Below, one piece after another: positions 45,731-55,268 of a stretch of 64,000 nucleotides of DNA; within the stretch, counting starts at the first letter, position 1, and each line of letters begins with the position of its first letter. The notes beneath the pieces were generated by a model. That model did no database searches. It was not told the origin of the DNA and saw only the letters and a list, made by a program, of their open reading frames with translations. This stretch comes from Microbacterium aurum (GTDB lineage Bacteria > Actinomycetota > Actinomycetes > Actinomycetales > Microbacteriaceae): assembly GCF_016907815.1 (NCBI RefSeq), contig NZ_JAFBCQ010000001.1, positions 930,001 to 994,000 on the forward strand. Reading direction: 5' to 3'. The position numbers and the translations under genes were made by a program.

Positions 45731-46248
45731 TCTGCTTTCCTTCCGTTGGGAGACGCCGGGGCGTCTCGGTTAGCGTGGGCCTCGGTGGTCCACGCGGTCC
45801 ATTCCTGCTCGTCGGTGATGTTCTTCCAGGAGCGGGGTTTGTGGGTGCTGTGTGAGCGGGCGCATCCGCCGGCGTATGCCCGGCCGAGGCGGGGGAGCGC
45901 GGCGGCGAGCCGCTCGTGCCAGCCGATGGGCCCGAACCCGGCATCCGAGGTGTCGAAGGCGGCGTCGTGGGCGGTGTGGAGGGCGGAGAGCTCTTCGACG
46001 AGCGCGGGATGTTTCCACCAGCAGTCGGGGATAGTGGAGAGGGGGATGTCGTAGCGGACGGTGAACCATTCGACCCATTCCCGCAGCCGTTCCCACGCGC
46101 GAGGCGCGTCCTGGTCCTCGAGGCGCCGCCAGTTGACGATTTCGGCGCCCAGCGGTGCGGAGGTCCCGTCGCGGTAGAGGGGGTCGAACCCGGTCATCGC
46201 TCCGGCGATCGCATCGTCGAAGTCCGGGACTTCCGGATACTCGTTCAC
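45727..46248 (-). CDS. conserved-type hypothetical protein of the transfer operon
   Basis: 173 residues without recognised motif. Aromatic-rich blocks (WERLREWVEWFTVRYDIPLS, CWWKHPALVEELSALH) and a C-terminal basic tail with RSWKNITDEQEWTAWTTEAHA. The TDEQEW block resembles DUF4913-type actinobacterial proteins, often found in conjugative operons (from memory). Overlaps ssb and the HNH gene by four bases each. Confidence 0.7.
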   Translation of the reverse strand: MNEYPEVPDFDDAIAGAMTGFDPLYRDGTSAPLGAEIVNWRRLEDQDAPRAWERLREWVEWFTVRYDIPLSTIPDCWWKHPALVEELSALHTAHDAAFDTSDAGFGPIGWHERLAAALPRLGRAYAGGCARSHSTHKPRSWKNITDEQEWTAWTTEAHANRDAPASPNGRKAE

Positions 46249-46640
46249 GACCTACTCCCGGTGGCGGGTTGCAGCTTGCGGCGGAGCCGCCGCAGGGCTT
46301 CGTCGGTGGCGGTGCGGCGGGACCGGTTCTGGGCGAGGACGGCGTCGCGGTCGATGAGTCGGTGCAGCAACTCGTGGCAGTACGGGTGCATCGGGGTGAG
46401 GTCATCGTCCGCTTCGAGGGCTTTGAAGACGCCGCCGCGGGTGATGACGCCGCGGTAGTCGAGGTGGTGCAGTTCGAGTTCGGCGACGGTCGCGGGCTGC
46501 CCGCAGCCGGCGCAGAGGAGGGGGATGCCGAGGGTGCGTTGCCGGGCGAACCAGCGGTGCCGGCGGGCGAACCAGGCGCGGGAGCGTAGGTATTCGGTGC
46601 GGTACAGGTTCGCAAGGGGTGCTTTGCGGCGGTTGCTCAT
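46245..46640 (-). CDS. HNH-like zinc-binding protein
   Basis: 131 residues. CAGCGQP near 45 and LELHHLDYRG near 57 followed by DLTPMHPYCHELLHRLI near 85 give the Cys and His spacing of HNH endonucleases with a structural zinc. The N-terminal half is very basic (RRKAPLANLYRTEYLRSRAW). Could nick DNA or simply bind it. ATG overlaps the stop of the coupling-protein gene. Confidence 0.65.
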   Translation of the reverse strand: MSNRRKAPLANLYRTEYLRSRAWFARRHRWFARQRTLGIPLLCAGCGQPATVAELELHHLDYRGVITRGGVFKALEADDDLTPMHPYCHELLHRLIDRDAVLAQNRSRRTATDEALRRLRRKLQPATGSRS

Positions 46641-48454
46641 TCCTCGCTCACCGCCTCGACGGGATCGGCTGTGGCCGGTGGTGCGGGCGGGGTGGCGTGC
46701 TGCTCGAACACGGCACGTTGTTCCTGTTCGGTGGCGCGTTTGCCCGTTTCGATGTGGCGGGCGTCGCGGCGTTCGTCCCACCCGGCGAGGTCCAGGAGTA
46801 CGCCGCGCCGGTTGCGGTAGGCGAGGAGTCCGAGGGTTTGCGGCATCCGGCGGATCTCGTCGACCGACATCAGGGGGCGGCGTTCGTGCTGCTCGCTGGT
46901 GGAATGTCCGTTGTCGCGGGTGGACCAGGACCTTTGGGTGCGGCGGGTGTCCCGGGTGCCGAGGAGGGTTTCGATGTCGCGGAGGTGGTCGACGTGGGAT
47001 GCGCCGCCGAGGAGCACTTTCGCTGTCGCGGCAGCCCAGATCGTGTCGGCTTCCGCGCGGGACCAGGATGTCTCGGCTTGGGAGAGGGCTTGGAGGACGA
47101 CGAAGGTGCAGATGCCGCGGCCGCCGCCGTCGGCCATGATGCGGGGCAGGTTCCCCCACCGGAACATGTTCACGATCTCGTCGAGGATGAGCCCGAGCGG
47201 GTGGGTGAGGCGGGATCCGGGGGAGGCGAGGGCACGGACGCGGGCGACCTCGACGATGTCGTCGACGAGCGCGCCGAGGAACCCGCCCATCGCGGCGGCA
47301 CCGGAGGACGATCCGATGAGGTACAGGGTGTTCGCGTCGTCGAGGAACGTGCGCGGTTCGAAGACGGGGTCGCCGGGGCGGGGCATGAGGGTGTTGCGGA
47401 TCTGCGGGACGGCGAGGGGGGCGACGGCGTTCTGCACCCCGAACCAGGTGGAGGAGACGAGCTTGTCGTCGCCGCTGAGGGTGGCGTCGAGACTGTCACC
47501 CCACCCGGGTGCCCCGTCGGTGCGGAGGATGCCGACCGCTTCGCGCGCCTGCCCGGGGCTGGTGCCCCAGTCGTACAGCTCGTCGACGGATTTACCGCCG
47601 ACGGCGGCGGCATGCAGCAGCCGGCCGAGAACAACCCCGGATGCTTGGGCCCATTCGGCGTTGGTGGTGGAGGTGCCCAGGGCCGTGCCGGTGATGATCG
47701 CGGATCCGCGTTGCATCGCGACGAGCGGGTCTTCGCACCCGGTGATCGGGTTGATGCGGAGGGTGTGGCGGATGCCGGAGAGGCCTTGCGGGTCGAACAC
47801 GCCCACCTGCCCGCGGTGCTGACGCATCCGCATCGTCGCGGTGAGGTTGTCATTGGTGGTGGAGGTGGTGATCAGCGGGCCGGACCAGTCGACGATCGCG
47901 GAGATCAGCACCCGGTACCCCTTCCCGGAGCGGGGTGGCCCTTCGAGGGCGACGGAGTCTTCGATGGACACGTACACGTCCGTGCCGCGGGACTGCCCGA
48001 CCCGCCAGCCCACGTCGGTCGCTTCCGGTTTGGTGAGGTCGCGGCGCAGCTGCGAGGCGCGGCGCAGCACGGCCTTCGCGGACAGGTGGTGGCGGATCTC
48101 CGACCGTGTCGCGAACCCGGGTCGGGCGCGCAGGTCGGCGATGAACGCCCGGTCCGACTGCCGGTACCGGCGCACCGCCGCCCACACCCACACCACCAGC
48201 GCCACGATCGCAAGGACGGCGATGATGTCGGCGAGGCGGATCTGCCACACCGGCAGGACGCACCCGGTCGGCGCGGTGTAGGAGGCGGGGTTGCCGGTGA
48301 TCGCGACGGTAAGGCCGGCGAACAGGTGCTCCGCCGCGGGCCGCGCCCCGCAGATCGCGTAGGTGACGGCCTCGGCGACGAACCCGAGGGCGAGGGCGAG
48401 GACGGTCGCGATGGCGATGAGGACCGCGGCGCCTTTACCCACTGTCTCGTTCAT
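46637..48454 (-). CDS. VirD4/TraG-type conjugative coupling protein
   Basis: 605 residues. Two N-terminal transmembrane segments (about 8-35 and 72-95) anchor it in the membrane. The hexameric ATPase domain has Walker A LEGPPRSGKGYRV near 170 and Walker B LGLILDEIVNMF near 423, with VVLQALSQAE following. It brings the relaxase-bound strand to the secretion channel. Ends in a Pro/Ala-rich tail. Central to the minus-strand transfer operon. Confidence 0.92.
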   Translation of the reverse strand: MNETVGKGAAVLIAIATVLALALGFVAEAVTYAICGARPAAEHLFAGLTVAITGNPASYTAPTGCVLPVWQIRLADIIAVLAIVALVVWVWAAVRRYRQSDRAFIADLRARPGFATRSEIRHHLSAKAVLRRASQLRRDLTKPEATDVGWRVGQSRGTDVYVSIEDSVALEGPPRSGKGYRVLISAIVDWSGPLITTSTTNDNLTATMRMRQHRGQVGVFDPQGLSGIRHTLRINPITGCEDPLVAMQRGSAIITGTALGTSTTNAEWAQASGVVLGRLLHAAAVGGKSVDELYDWGTSPGQAREAVGILRTDGAPGWGDSLDATLSGDDKLVSSTWFGVQNAVAPLAVPQIRNTLMPRPGDPVFEPRTFLDDANTLYLIGSSSGAAAMGGFLGALVDDIVEVARVRALASPGSRLTHPLGLILDEIVNMFRWGNLPRIMADGGGRGICTFVVLQALSQAETSWSRAEADTIWAAATAKVLLGGASHVDHLRDIETLLGTRDTRRTQRSWSTRDNGHSTSEQHERRPLMSVDEIRRMPQTLGLLAYRNRRGVLLDLAGWDERRDARHIETGKRATEQEQRAVFEQHATPPAPPATADPVEAVSEE

Positions 48455-48467
48455 GACCGGGTGTCTT

Positions 48468-49775
48468 TCAGAGACCGGATGCGGCGGCCGCGGCGACGGC
48501 GAGCCACGCGTCCTGGGTGGCGGGGCGCAGCGCGTCGAACCGGAGCGGCCCGGATTTCAGGGCGGGATCGAACGGGACGATCTCCACCGCCCGGACGAGC
48601 CCGAGGAACCCGTCCGCGATCGCCCGCACCCCCGCGGGTCGGGCGGGCTCGGACTGGGTGACCACGACGACCGCGCCGCGAGCGAGCGTCGCCGACCGGT
48701 CGTCCCGGTCGCGGAGCGCGTCCAGCAGAAGGGCGGCGGATTCGGCGGATTCGGGGGTGGCGAGAGTGGGGACGATGAGCTGGTCGGTGGAGTCGATCAT
48801 CCGGATCCACCGGTCGGCGGATTCGTCGTTCCCGGAGTCGAAGATCACCATCCGGTAGTAGCGTGCGGCGACGCGCATCAGCAGGTCGAACTGGTCGACC
48901 CGGATCCGTTGGTCTGCGGCGAGCAGTTCCGGGTTGGAGCGCAGCACGTCGTACCGGTCGGTGGCCTGGTGGTGCACGAACCTCGCGATGTCCGACACCC
49001 CGGCATCCGGGGACAGCAGCTGGTCGGCGGCGGGGAGAAGGTCCCGCAGCGTCGTGTCGTACAGGCCCTGTTCGGTGCGCCAGCCGAGGGTGCCGCGGGT
49101 GTCGTTGTTGTCCCATGCGAGCACGTTCCCGCCGCCGTGGCGGGCGTAGACGGCGGCGAGCATCGCGGTGGTCATCGTCTTTCCCACCCCGCCTTTCCCG
49201 TTCGCGACGGCAAGGGACCGGCATCCAGCCCACTGCCGGGACGCCAGCCGGGTCCACTCCGCGCGCCGCTGTTCTGCCGTCGACGGGGGGATCGTGATCC
49301 CCATCCGCGCCAGCAGTGCCCGCCACCCGGTGTGGGTAGCGACGGCGGGGGGTGGGGTGAGGAAGGAGGGGCGGCTGGGCGGCTCCGCAGTCGGCGTGGA
49401 CGGTGTGTCGGCGTCCGGCTGCGGAGCGTCCTGCCTCACCTCCTCTCCGTGACGTGTCTGCGTGGCGCGGCGGGTGCGGTGCTCGTCGCCCGGGACGGTG
49501 TCGATGACTGCGGGCGTTCCGGGCGGGGTGGGGAGGGGGGTGAGGGTGCCGTCGGTGCTGATCAGAAGGCGGTGGGCGCCGCGGTCGCCGGAGGTGACGA
49601 GCTCGACGGGGGTGCCGGCGTGGCGGGCTTCTGCGGTGGCGCGGCGGATGATGGCGTGGCGGATGTCCTCGGCCTCGTCGGGGTGGACGGGTTCGGTGTG
49701 TCCGTCGGTGGCGACGAAGACCGCGGTGGGTCCGGTGACGGTCGCATAGGCGCGGGCGCGGGTGTCGGTGCTCAT
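48468..49775 (-). CDS. ParA/MinD-like ATPase of the transfer operon
   Basis: 435 residues. The N-terminal 180 residues are Thr/Pro/Ala-rich and poorly ordered; residues about 185-430 are a deviant Walker ATPase (VANGKGGVGKTMTTAML near 190, WDNNDTRGTLGW, MVIFDSGNDESAD). Similar MinD/CpaE-like proteins occur in actinobacterial secretion and conjugation loci, where they may position the apparatus or partition the element. GGAGG nine bases before ATG 49775 decides the start over an upstream GTG at 49829. Confidence 0.85.
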   Translation of the reverse strand: MSTDTRARAYATVTGPTAVFVATDGHTEPVHPDEAEDIRHAIIRRATAEARHAGTPVELVTSGDRGAHRLLISTDGTLTPLPTPPGTPAVIDTVPGDEHRTRRATQTRHGEEVRQDAPQPDADTPSTPTAEPPSRPSFLTPPPAVATHTGWRALLARMGITIPPSTAEQRRAEWTRLASRQWAGCRSLAVANGKGGVGKTMTTAMLAAVYARHGGGNVLAWDNNDTRGTLGWRTEQGLYDTTLRDLLPAADQLLSPDAGVSDIARFVHHQATDRYDVLRSNPELLAADQRIRVDQFDLLMRVAARYYRMVIFDSGNDESADRWIRMIDSTDQLIVPTLATPESAESAALLLDALRDRDDRSATLARGAVVVVTQSEPARPAGVRAIADGFLGLVRAVEIVPFDPALKSGPLRFDALRPATQDAWLAVAAAAASGL

Positions 49776-49779
49776 GACG

Positions 49780-51390
49780 TCATGCCTCCCTTTCCAGTTC
49801 GCTGGCAGGGGCGGACAGCCACCCCTCAAGATCGGTCTGCGGGTAGTCCGGCTCCGGCCACAGGTCTTCGATCTGCCGGGCGTCCAGGGTTCGGAGGTCT
49901 GCGATGTCGTCGTCGGGGGTGGTCATGGCGTCGTCGGTGTCGAACAGGTCCCGCTCCCACGGGGTGGAGGTGGCGAAGCAGTGCACCAGGTAGGAGTACT
50001 GGCCGACGTAGGCGAGGAACTCGCCCTTGCGCAACTGTCTCGCCATCTCCACGTGCGTCGCGGACAGGTTGAGGCGTTCGCGGAGCGGGGTCTGTTCTTG
50101 CTGGTTGATGCGGAAGATGAACTTGTTCTCGATGTCCCCGACGATCGAATACGCGAGGGAGCGTTCCAGGCTGCGGGCGTCGCCGACGGCGTCGAGGTCG
50201 CCCATCTTGTGCAGGATGACGATGTTGCTGATCCCGTAGTGGCGGGACAGTTTCAGCCACTGCTGGAACATCTGCAGCGACGCGAGCGAGGTCATGTCCC
50301 GCCAGCCCTCTTCGCGGACGACATAGCGGGTGCGGTGGGACGCGCGGTCGCTGATCACGGCTTGGATCCACGCGGTGGAGCACACCTGGGTGAGTTGCGC
50401 GGCGAGATCCCCGCGGGCGAACAGTTCGGAGGTGTCGGTCACGACGATCGGGGCGTCCTGGTCGAACCGCACGGTCGATTCGTCTTCGAACAATCCCGCG
50501 AGGTCGCCTTCCACGAACCGGCGCAGCACGAACCGGGGCTGGATCGCCCCGTCGGCGGCGTGGAACGCGGCGGTGGTGTCGGTGGCGATCTCGCCGAGCT
50601 CGTCGTACACGCCACGGAGGGTAGGGCGGTCGCCGGTGCGGGTGATGCACCGGTCCAGCGCGTCGATCACCGCGGCATGCTCGACCGCGGTGAGCCGGCC
50701 GGCGAGGGCCATCTCGATCACCGCGATCAGCGTCCCGATGCGGCGCTGCTTCACCATCTGCTCGTGCTGCTCATCCGACGTTCCCGTCCGCCGTGGCCCC
50801 CGGTCGAGGGGGTTCAGGCGCGCGCCGGTCCCGCCGCCGAGCCGGATGACCCGGCCGCCGGGGACCGCTTCGGCGACCCGCACCCATTCCCCTTTCGGGT
50901 CGGAGGGCACAACCACCTGATGCCCGAACGCGATCGACCGTGTCACGAGCGTCTTCACGGTCGCGGACTTCCCGGACCGGTATGCACCGAGGACGAGGAT
51001 GTTCGTGGAGAGGGTGCCGCGTTCGGAGGAGTCGACATACGCCTCCCAGGGGGAGAAGTGCCACAGCGCGTCGGCGTTCAGGTCGACGCCGAGGATGGGG
51101 CCGCGGTGGCCGAGCCCGGAGTCGGCGACGAACGGGTAGATCCCGGCGATGTGCTGCGAGGTCGCCTGATGCGGCGGCAGCACCGGACGCACCAGGTTCC
51201 AGTACCCGCCCTGTAGGAGGCCCGGCCCGAACGGCCCCGGCACCGCAGCTTCCGGGAGCGCCCGATCTTTCCGGCGGGTGCGGGGCGCCGCCGGTTCCTG
51301 CCGCGCGGCGGTGAGGCTGCGCTGCAGCTCGCGGCGTTCCCGGCGGGTGAGGCCGGCGGGGGTGAAGGTGGCGGCGTGTCGGGTCATCAC
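49780..51390 (-). CDS. VirB4/TraC-type conjugation ATPase
   Basis: 536 residues. Walker A LVLGAYRSGKSATVK near 135, then VVPSDPKGEWVRVAEAV typical of VirB4/TraG-like ATPases, Walker B region YVVREEGWRDM, and a C-terminal VILHKMGDLDAVGD and FRINQQEQTPLRERLNL. It powers assembly and substrate passage in the type IV secretion channel. The Walker B aspartate/glutamate pair reads as REEGW rather than the usual DEAW. ATGA-type overlap with the gene before it. Confidence 0.9.
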   Translation of the reverse strand: MMTRHAATFTPAGLTRRERRELQRSLTAARQEPAAPRTRRKDRALPEAAVPGPFGPGLLQGGYWNLVRPVLPPHQATSQHIAGIYPFVADSGLGHRGPILGVDLNADALWHFSPWEAYVDSSERGTLSTNILVLGAYRSGKSATVKTLVTRSIAFGHQVVVPSDPKGEWVRVAEAVPGGRVIRLGGGTGARLNPLDRGPRRTGTSDEQHEQMVKQRRIGTLIAVIEMALAGRLTAVEHAAVIDALDRCITRTGDRPTLRGVYDELGEIATDTTAAFHAADGAIQPRFVLRRFVEGDLAGLFEDESTVRFDQDAPIVVTDTSELFARGDLAAQLTQVCSTAWIQAVISDRASHRTRYVVREEGWRDMTSLASLQMFQQWLKLSRHYGISNIVILHKMGDLDAVGDARSLERSLAYSIVGDIENKFIFRINQQEQTPLRERLNLSATHVEMARQLRKGEFLAYVGQYSYLVHCFATSTPWERDLFDTDDAMTTPDDDIADLRTLDARQIEDLWPEPDYPQTDLEGWLSAPASELEREA

Positions 51391-52883
51391 TTCATCCCCA
51401 ACCCGAGGGGCAGCGCGTTGACCATGAGCGCTTCGGCTTGTTGGCAGTACAGGATCTGCGCCTCCATGCCCGCTCGCGACAGGGCGTTGCGCATCCCCGC
51501 GATCGCCTGGTCGAGGCGTTCCTCGTCGGGCGCGGAGATGGTGAGGTACGCGCCGTACTGGAAGTCGCCGTGCCCGTTCGCGATCTCCCGCTCCTGCTGC
51601 TCAAGCGCCCGCCAGTCCGCGGCATCGGCCGCCGACCCGTCCGCACCGCGCTTGGCCCGCAGCTTCTCGTTGCCCCGCCACACCTTCTTCTCGTCCCGGA
51701 TCCGCTTCAACGCCTTCGCGACGGGGACGGGGGTCAGCACGATGGAGAGGATGTGGGAGATCGCCTCGCCGGTGTTCGGGTGACGTGCGAACGTTACCGG
51801 GGCGAGGAACCCGACGTGGGTGTCGGAGCGTGGCCACTCGTGCACCCACATGGTGGTGTGCACGCCGGAGTCGGTGACGACGATCCCGTTTCGGCCCTTC
51901 GGTTCGTCGAGGAACATCGGACCGATCGCTGCCGGGTCCACCCCGGCGAGCTGGTCGGGCCGGTTCTGCACGGTCGCGGCGAAGTCCGGGTCAAACGCCA
52001 ACCGGCTGAGCGCGGCGACGTCCCGCACCGACAACCACCGCTGCACCTGGATCTTCGCCGCGGTGAGCGCGTCGGCGAGGTTCCCCGACTCGATCGCCGC
52101 GAGCGCGAGGATCGCGTCCTTCCCGCCGCCGAGGCCTTTCAGCTGCGGGCCGAGGGCGACGAGGTCGAGGGTGAAGACGAGGTAGTTGCGGTGCGCGACC
52201 TCGAACCGTTCCGACTGGTCCATCACTTCGAGGTAGTTTCGCGCGACCGAGGCGTGCGGGTCGATGCCGCGGAGGGCGCGGACGGTGTCGAAGTGCTCGC
52301 GGGCGGCGCGGATCGTGGTGGGCAGTGTCCGCTCCTGCAGCGTGACTCGTTTGATCCCGGGTCGCTGGGTGAGGGGGCCGAGGACCCGGTCGAACTGCTC
52401 GGCGAGGTCGAGACGCTCGGGGAGGTCGTGCATGAGGAACCCTTGGACGGCGAGTTCGGCGATCACCGACACGGACCGGTCGTGGGGGTTGTAGACGCAT
52501 GCGATCCCGTCCACGTCCCACAGCTGCACCGACGCGCGGATGCCGGGGAGGTTCAACGTGCCGGCCAGGTGGGCGGCTTCGGGCCGGTAGCGGTGGGTGG
52601 TGGCGCCGGCGGCGTGGCGGGTCTGCTTCATCAGCCACAGCCCGGCCATCTTCGGTGTTGAGATGCCCCGGATGGTGGTCACCGCGGCAACCCCGAGACC
52701 CAGGTACACGGGTGCCGCGTACAGCAGGCCGAGCGGCCCGAACCGGTTCACCGCGATCAGCAGGACGAGGCCCGCGGCGACGAGGAACACGGCCTGCCAG
52801 CCGTCGAGACCGAGGACGAGCCCTTGCCCGGACCGGCGGGGGAGCCGGACCGGCCGGGACTGCTCGGAGGTGCTGGTGGTCAT
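51387..52883 (-). CDS. SCO6880/PrgI-like transfer protein
   Basis: 498 residues. Two transmembrane segments near the N-terminus (AVFLVAAGLVLLIAVNRF and LLYAAPVYLGLGVAAVTT), then a large cytoplasmic region resembling the inactive N-terminal half of VirB4 (TPKMAGLWLM, VYNPHDRSVSVIAELAVQG, VARNYLEVMDQSERFE). This fits the SCO6880 family that is paired with a separate VirB4 ATPase in actinobacterial type IV systems. GGGAGG before ATG 52883 decides the start; the frame is open much further upstream only by chance. Confidence 0.88.
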   Translation of the reverse strand: MTTSTSEQSRPVRLPRRSGQGLVLGLDGWQAVFLVAAGLVLLIAVNRFGPLGLLYAAPVYLGLGVAAVTTIRGISTPKMAGLWLMKQTRHAAGATTHRYRPEAAHLAGTLNLPGIRASVQLWDVDGIACVYNPHDRSVSVIAELAVQGFLMHDLPERLDLAEQFDRVLGPLTQRPGIKRVTLQERTLPTTIRAAREHFDTVRALRGIDPHASVARNYLEVMDQSERFEVAHRNYLVFTLDLVALGPQLKGLGGGKDAILALAAIESGNLADALTAAKIQVQRWLSVRDVAALSRLAFDPDFAATVQNRPDQLAGVDPAAIGPMFLDEPKGRNGIVVTDSGVHTTMWVHEWPRSDTHVGFLAPVTFARHPNTGEAISHILSIVLTPVPVAKALKRIRDEKKVWRGNEKLRAKRGADGSAADAADWRALEQQEREIANGHGDFQYGAYLTISAPDEERLDQAIAGMRNALSRAGMEAQILYCQQAEALMVNALPLGLGMK

Positions 52884-54325
52884 GATGACCTCCCTGTCGG
52901 CGGGGCGGGTGTTGACGGGGACGACGGCGGGGACGTCGCCGCCGCGCGTGGCGTCGGCGGCGGCGAGGCGGTCTTCGGGCTGCCTGAGGTGGGGGTGCGG
53001 CCTTGCGCGGGTCCGGTGGCGCCGCGCGGACCGCCGGTGCGTGCCCGGCCGGCGGGTGAGGCGTCTGCCGCGCGGCCCGTGTTGCGGATGCCGGAGGGAA
53101 GCCCGCCCATCCGCGAGGGGATGCGGGCGACGGTACCCGCGGCGCGGGCGGCGGCGTGTCCGCCTCGGGAGCCGAGGCTGGAGCCGATGCTGTCGGCGGC
53201 GACGGCGCCGGCGAAGCTGAACAACCCGAAGATCGCGAACGGCGCGAACGCGACCATCACCAGTCCGATGATGAGAGGCCAGGACCTGGGGTCCCAAATC
53301 GTCTCGACGTTCGCGAGCCCGTTGATGATGAGGGTGACGAACCCGATCGTGAGGGGCCCGGTCAGCAGGAGAACCACGACGGCGGACACGTACCGGACCA
53401 CCCACTGCGGGCCGACGCTGCGCAGCGGGAACAGCATCCAGGCCACCGGCCCGACCATGATCAGCGCGGCGAGGACGATGTTCCGGAACGCGAACACTAG
53501 CATGAGCAGGACCATCCCGAGCATGAGGAGCCCGTGGATGAGGAACGCGAGGAAGTAGTTCGCGCGGCCGCCGGCCCACATCACCGACTGGAGCGTGGAG
53601 AACAGGGTCATCGGTCCGCCGCGGTTCATGATGTACCAGGTCATGTCGTCGATCGTGTTCAGCAGGTGCCCGGTCAACCACAGGGTGATGGGTACTGCGG
53701 GGATCGCGATGAACGAGCGCACCAGGGCACCGACCAGTTCGCTGCGGTCACCGGAGACGACCGCGGCGGCGATCGCCCATACCATGGCTCCGAACAGCAC
53801 GCCGAGGATGCCCCATTGCCAGAAGGACCATTCGCCGACTGCCGCGGTCCACAGCAGCGTCGAGGTGTCGAACCGCATCGCCTCCGCGACGAGGAACATC
53901 ACCGCCGTCGCGGCCAGCGCGAGCCCGCGGCCGGCGTTCTCGAAACTGACGCACACGACATCGCCCAGACTGCACCCGTACTCCACCAGCAACGACTTCC
54001 CACCTGCCGTCTTGATCGCTGGGATGTGTTCTTCGTAGGTGGTGCAGACTGTGGCTCTTGCGCCATCGACGAAGACGCTCAGGAGGCACTGCTGGGCTTT
54101 GATCTGAGCGGGATCGTCGGGGGTGCAGGTGATCTGCGAGCCGGACTGGCTGCAGGTGACCGGGTAGGCCGGTGCGCTCCAGGGTTGCCCTTCGACCGCG
54201 ACGGCTGCGGGCACGACTCGAGTCGCGGCAGCTTCCGGGGTCGAAGCTGCGGCCGGGGCGGCGACAACGAGCACGAGGCCGACGGCGACGAGCGCCCCGG
54301 TCAGCATCGCGCGGACCCCGGTCAT
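52880..54325 (-). CDS. VirB6/TrbL-like membrane channel protein
   Basis: 481 residues. A signal peptide (LTGALVAVGLVLVVAAPAAA) is followed by an extracellular region of about 110 residues with several Cys, then six or more transmembrane segments (for example WGILGVLFGAMVWAIAAAVV, IHGLLMLGMVLLMLVFAF, IIGLVMVAFAPFAIFGLF), and a Gly/Pro/Ser-rich cytoplasmic tail. It matches TrbL/VirB6, the inner part of the secretion channel. Overlaps the SCO6880-like gene by four bases. Confidence 0.85.
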   Translation of the reverse strand: MTGVRAMLTGALVAVGLVLVVAAPAAASTPEAAATRVVPAAVAVEGQPWSAPAYPVTCSQSGSQITCTPDDPAQIKAQQCLLSVFVDGARATVCTTYEEHIPAIKTAGGKSLLVEYGCSLGDVVCVSFENAGRGLALAATAVMFLVAEAMRFDTSTLLWTAAVGEWSFWQWGILGVLFGAMVWAIAAAVVSGDRSELVGALVRSFIAIPAVPITLWLTGHLLNTIDDMTWYIMNRGGPMTLFSTLQSVMWAGGRANYFLAFLIHGLLMLGMVLLMLVFAFRNIVLAALIMVGPVAWMLFPLRSVGPQWVVRYVSAVVVLLLTGPLTIGFVTLIINGLANVETIWDPRSWPLIIGLVMVAFAPFAIFGLFSFAGAVAADSIGSSLGSRGGHAAARAAGTVARIPSRMGGLPSGIRNTGRAADASPAGRARTGGPRGATGPAQGRTPTSGSPKTASPPPTPRAAATSPPSSPSTPAPPTGRSS

Positions 54326-54330
54326 GACGA

Positions 54331-54627
54331 TCAGAACCCGAAGTCGAAGTTCACGAACCACTGGAACAGGCCGGACGCGGCGCCGAGCACAGCTGCCGCG
54401 ATGAAGATCCAGAGGATGTTTTCGCCCGCCCACGTCCGCACCCGGTCTGACGCGAGGCCGCGGAAGGCGAGTGCGGCTCCCGCGAGGATGAGCATGATCA
54501 GCACCACGATCAGCGCGCCAGCGAGGATGTAGGACGCGATCAGCTGGAACCCCGCGAAGAACGGGGCGCTGAAGTCGGGCTGGATATCGGGGACGTCAAC
54601 GTCCAGCCGGACGAGGGGAATCGACAT
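54331..54627 (-). CDS. pilin-like / VirB2-TrbC-like small membrane protein
   Basis: 98 residues with two hydrophobic helices (SYILAGALIVVLIMLILAGAAL and NILWIFIAAAVLGAASGLF in parts) separated by a short polar loop with FRGLASDRVRTW. The two-helix form and place before the VirB6-like gene match VirB2/TrbC-type subunits. No clear signal peptide. GGAGCAC precedes the ATG. Confidence 0.7.
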   Translation of the reverse strand: MSIPLVRLDVDVPDIQPDFSAPFFAGFQLIASYILAGALIVVLIMLILAGAALAFRGLASDRVRTWAGENILWIFIAAAVLGAASGLFQWFVNFDFGF

Positions 54628-54651
54628 GGTGTGCTCCTTGGGGGTGAGGTG

Positions 54652-55266
54652 TTACCTGAGAGGGAGGCCGAGCGCGGCCATGAACGGTTCCGGGTCGATC
54701 GCAGTACCGGACTTCTGAACTTCGAAATGCAGATGGCATCCGGTCGACTTGCCGGTGCTTCCTTCATCGCCGAGTGGTGTCCCGGCCGTCACCTGTTGAC
54801 CGACGATCACGCGCAGCGAGTCCCACGCCATATGGCCGTAGAGGGTGACGAGCTCACCGCCGTGGTCGATGCGGACTGTGTTCCCCCACCCCGGCATCGG
54901 GCCGGCGTTGATCACGCGACCGGGCCCGGCGGCGTAGACCGTTGCGCCGCAGGGTTGGTCCATGTCGTAACCGAGGTGGTCTTTCGGGCAGAACGCGCAG
55001 TTGTTCACCGGATGCCACCCGAACCCGCGGCCGGTCGAGTAGCTCCCCTTCAACGGGTAACCCCACTCGCCCACGGCGACCGGTCCGGCCTGCGCGTCTG
55101 AGACCGCGACGGTCGTCGCGCTGCCCGCGACCGCGAAGGGAATCGCGATCAGCGGCGTCAAGACCACCGCGACCGCCAGCGCGAGGGCCAGCAGAACCCC
55201 CTTCACCGCCTTCCGTCCCGTCCTCGATCTTCCGAGGGCTGCGGCGGTGGCGAGTGGGGCGCCCAT
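54652..55266 (-). CDS. M23-family peptidoglycan peptidase of the transfer system
   Basis: 204 residues: an N-terminal membrane anchor or signal segment (GVLLALALAVAVVLTPLIAI), then an M23 LytM-like metallopeptidase domain with HLGYDMD, LYGHM and the zinc ligands in GCHLHFEVQ near 185. It should open peptidoglycan for channel assembly outside the membrane. ATG 55266 lies just after the preceding stop; longer frame to 55362 is overlap. Confidence 0.88.
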   Translation of the reverse strand: MGAPLATAAALGRSRTGRKAVKGVLLALALAVAVVLTPLIAIPFAVAGSATTVAVSDAQAGPVAVGEWGYPLKGSYSTGRGFGWHPVNNCAFCPKDHLGYDMDQPCGATVYAAGPGRVINAGPMPGWGNTVRIDHGGELVTLYGHMAWDSLRVIVGQQVTAGTPLGDEGSTGKSTGCHLHFEVQKSGTAIDPEPFMAALGLPLR

Positions 55267-55268
55267 GA

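Noticed and set aside
46619..48661. 680-codon plus-strand frame opposite the coupling-protein gene
   Set aside because: Composition is Gly/Asp/Arg-rich shadow sequence; the minus strand encodes a clear VirD4-type protein.
49762..51216. 484-codon plus-strand frame opposite the VirB4-like gene
   Set aside because: Shadow; the minus-strand ATPase motifs are unambiguous.
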